Below are positions 7,331-8,500 of a stretch of 8,500 bases of DNA, one piece after another. The first letter of the stretch is position 1; every line of letters starts with the position of its first letter. This stretch comes from Gammaproteobacteria bacterium (GTDB taxonomy: Bacteria > Pseudomonadota > Gammaproteobacteria > QNFN01): the NCBI GenBank assembly GCA_003645555.1, contig QNFN01000062.1, positions 1-8,500 on the forward strand, given 5' to 3'. The position numbers and the translations under genes are program-made. The notes under the pieces were generated by a model. That model made no database searches. It was not told where the DNA came from and was given only the letters and a program-made list of their open reading frames with translations.

Positions 7331-8340
7331 CGGTGCTCGAGCGCAAGCCGCCACCCGACCGTCCGCGGCGCCGCAACGCGCCGCGCCCGGCGAACGGGAA
7401 CAGTCATTCACGAACGTTGCCAAGCCCAAAGGCCTACCTACTGCGGCACGCCGAGGTGCTGGTCTCGAGCCTCGGCCGATTGTGGCGCAACCCGGTCGCC
7501 AGCCTGATGACCGTCGCCGTAATCGGTATCGCACTGGCACTCCCGGCCGGGCTGCACCTGTTGCTGGAAAATGCGCGTGTACTCAGCGGCGGCTGGGACG
7601 GCTCGACCCAGGTGTCGCTGTTCCTGCGTCGCGAACTGCCGGCAGCCGAATCGAAACGGCTCGCGGCGGCGTTGCTGAAGCGGCCCGAGATCACTGAAAC
7701 GACACTGATCCCGCGCGCCGAGGCACTGGAGGAATTCCGTGCCCTGTCCGGCTTCGGTGGCGCCCTCGACGCCCTTGACGACAACCCGTTGCCAGACGTC
7801 ATCGTCGTGCGACCGGCCGCGACTCACGCCACACCGAAGGCGGTCGAGAAACTGGTCGCCGACCTCGCCGTCGAACCGGGGGTCGAGCATGCCCGACTCG
7901 ACATGCAGTGGGTCAAGCGGCTCTATGCGCTGATGGAGATCGTCCGTCGTGGTGTCGAGGTGGTCGCGCTACTGCTCGGCCTGGCCGTGCTGCTGGTGGT
8001 CGGCAACACCATCCGCCTCGATATCCAGAACCGCCGCCGTGAGATCGAGGTGGTCAAACTGATCGGTGCCACCGACGCCTTCATCCGTCGCCCGTTCCTT
8101 TACAGCGGCGCCTGGTACGGGCTTCTCGGAGGGTTCACCGCCTGGCTGCTGGTCAGCACCGCCTTGTGGGCGACCGGCGGTCCGGTACAACAGCTGGCCC
8201 TGCTCTACCAGAGCCAGTTCCGGCTGATATCGGCCGACGCCACCACCGTGCCGGCACTGCTCGTCGGTGGCGCCCTGCTCGGCCTGCTCGGCTCATGGCT
8301 CGCGGTCGGACGCCACCTGGAGGCGATCGAGCCAAACTAA
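7327..8340 (+). CDS. ftsX: Cell division protein FtsX
   Basis: FtsX is the inner-membrane half of FtsEX; its large periplasmic loop passes the ATPase cycle of FtsE to hydrolase activators (EnvC in E. coli). The 337-residue protein has a basic, proline-rich cytoplasmic tail (1-40) and a first transmembrane helix at about 57-80. A periplasmic domain follows (about 81-209), then helices at about 210-228, 259-281 and 306-327. The cytoplasmic stretch after helix 2, RLDIQNRRREIEVVKLIGAT (230-249), is the conserved FtsX/MacB-type motif that contacts the ATPase. The ATG overlaps the ftsE stop by four bases, with GGTGA 7 nt upstream. The C-terminus VGRHLEAIEPN looks complete in length, so the neighbouring inserted element has not truncated the protein. 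The TAA stop belongs to the probable target site of that element. Confidence 0.97.
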   Translation: MTVLERKPPPDRPRRRNAPRPANGNSHSRTLPSPKAYLLRHAEVLVSSLGRLWRNPVASLMTVAVIGIALALPAGLHLLLENARVLSGGWDGSTQVSLFLRRELPAAESKRLAAALLKRPEITETTLIPRAEALEEFRALSGFGGALDALDDNPLPDVIVVRPAATHATPKAVEKLVADLAVEPGVEHARLDMQWVKRLYALMEIVRRGVEVVALLLGLAVLLVVGNTIRLDIQNRRREIEVVKLIGATDAFIRRPFLYSGAWYGLLGGFTAWLLVSTALWATGGPVQQLALLYQSQFRLISADATTVPALLVGGALLGLLGSWLAVGRHLEAIEPN

Positions 8341-8358
8341 GGAACCTCTGATCAAGTC
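8341..8358 (+). repeat. Left terminal inverted repeat of the MITE-like element
   Basis: GGAACCTCTGATCAAGTC matches the reverse complement of the right end (GGAACCTCTGATTAAATC) in 16 of 18 positions, with the outer 12 identical. It begins on the base after the ftsX stop codon. Confidence 0.85.
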
Positions 8359-8378
8359 ATGAACTCGTATCTGGCGCC

Positions 8379-8450
8379 CAGAATGTCCAGCTTTTTCGTT
8401 GCCAAACTTCACAATAGCTAGCTATTACCGCCTCAAATCTGAACATTCTG
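8379..8450. repeat. Subterminal inverted repeats and near-central palindrome of the element
   Basis: CAGAATGTCCAG (8379-8390) is repeated in inverse orientation at 8439-8450 (CAGAATGTTCAG on the minus strand, one mismatch). The copies lie almost the same distance from their ends (38 and 39 bases in). Between them, AATAGCTAGCTATT (8413-8426) is a perfect 14-bp palindrome close to the middle of the element. These nested symmetries would let a transcript or single strand fold into an interrupted hairpin, and the subterminal pair may be transposase-binding sites. Confidence 0.7.
8399..8428 (+). promoter_or_regulatory. Possible outward promoter inside the MITE-like element
   Basis: TTGCCA (8399-8404, five of six -35 consensus bases) and TATTAC (8423-8428, four of six) are spaced by 18 bp and point to the right, away from ftsX and towards the next gene. 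The -10 overlaps the end of the near-central palindrome. The region is AT-rich, so chance matches are more likely than in the surrounding DNA; this is only a candidate. Confidence 0.25.
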
Positions 8451-8471
8451 CATCACCATCTACTTCGTCCA

Positions 8472-8489
8472 GATTTAATCAGAGGTTCC
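8472..8489 (-). repeat. Right terminal inverted repeat of the MITE-like element
   Basis: Read on the minus strand this is GGAACCTCTGATTAAATC, the partner of the left end at 8341-8358. The next bases outside, CTGA, are the candidate right copy of the target duplication. Only 11 bases of the right flank lie inside the window. Confidence 0.85.
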
Positions 8490-8500
8490 CTGACCGGCGA

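Larger units (their letters stand above)
8341..8489. mobile_element. 149-bp MITE-like non-autonomous element abutting ftsX
   Basis: The segment starts with GGAACCTCTGAT and ends with its exact complement ATCAGAGGTTCC. Extending the match gives 18-bp terminal inverted repeats with two mismatches. Inside are a second inverted-repeat pair and a near-central palindrome. The interior encodes no plausible protein, has no transposase and is visibly AT-richer than the flanking genes. The flanks read CTAA (8337-8340) and CTGA (8490-8493), compatible with a 4-bp CTNA-type target duplication carrying one later change. This is the build of a miniature inverted-repeat transposable element mobilised by a full-length insertion sequence elsewhere. 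The TIR start GGAA and CTNA target resemble IS5-family elements, but that assignment is inference. I cannot name the parent element. Confidence 0.8.

Noticed and set aside
8341..8489. The inverted repeat after ftsX considered as a simple rho-independent terminator
   Set aside because: The arms are more than 100 bases apart, no T-run follows the right arm, and the ends plus CTNA flanks fit a mobile element better.
8341..8489. Possible remnant of a transposase gene inside the element
   Set aside because: No open frame of useful length and no transposase motif was found in any frame; the interior is too short.
1..8500. CRISPR array, tRNA, rRNA, phage or defence genes
   Set aside because: No regularly spaced repeats, cloverleaf or rRNA-like segments, and no coding space left outside the six assigned genes.

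Overview
The window reads as high-GC gammaproteobacterial chromosome. The best anchor is the gene order: a pair of M16 zinc-peptidase genes transcribed divergently from ftsY-ftsE-ftsX. I recall the same neighbourhood in Pseudomonas and relatives, where rpoH follows ftsX. Protein motifs and the arginine- and alanine-rich composition suit a GC-rich gammaproteobacterium, perhaps a Chromatiales-like lineage, but the genus cannot be fixed from this sequence. Most of the window is ordinary, well-conserved housekeeping DNA. The one clear accessory object is a short inverted-repeat element at the right end.

Left half (minus strand): gltB, the large subunit of glutamate synthase, runs from 2618 off the left edge. 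The N-terminal 872 residues are present: the glutaminase domain, the central domain and the approach to the FMN domain. A roughly 200-bp gap (2619-2821) holds a plausible sigma-70 promoter and a structured leader for gltB. Next to it lie two overlapping M16 peptidase genes, read from 5543 down to 2822. The first-transcribed (4143-5543) keeps the HxxEH zinc site. The second (2822-4153) has lost it and looks like the non-catalytic partner of a periplasmic heterodimer.

Right half (plus strand): a 121-bp divergent spacer (5544-5664) carries an extended -10 promoter candidate and a stem-loop, followed by ftsY (SRP receptor GTPase), ftsE (ABC ATPase) and ftsX (four-helix membrane partner). The three are tightly packed: 13 bp between ftsY and ftsE, and a 4-bp ATGA overlap between ftsE and ftsX. 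They look like one operon linking membrane-protein targeting with FtsEX, which in other bacteria activates septal cell-wall hydrolases.

Immediately after the ftsX stop codon, 8341-8489 is a 149-bp non-coding element. It has 18-bp terminal inverted repeats, 12-bp subterminal inverted repeats and a 14-bp near-central palindrome, and it is visibly AT-richer than its surroundings. It looks like a MITE, a transposase-less relative of an insertion sequence, inserted exactly at the ftsX stop codon and in front of whatever follows (rpoH would be expected). I found no CRISPR array, tRNA, rRNA, phage gene or defence system, and no wholly new multigene system.
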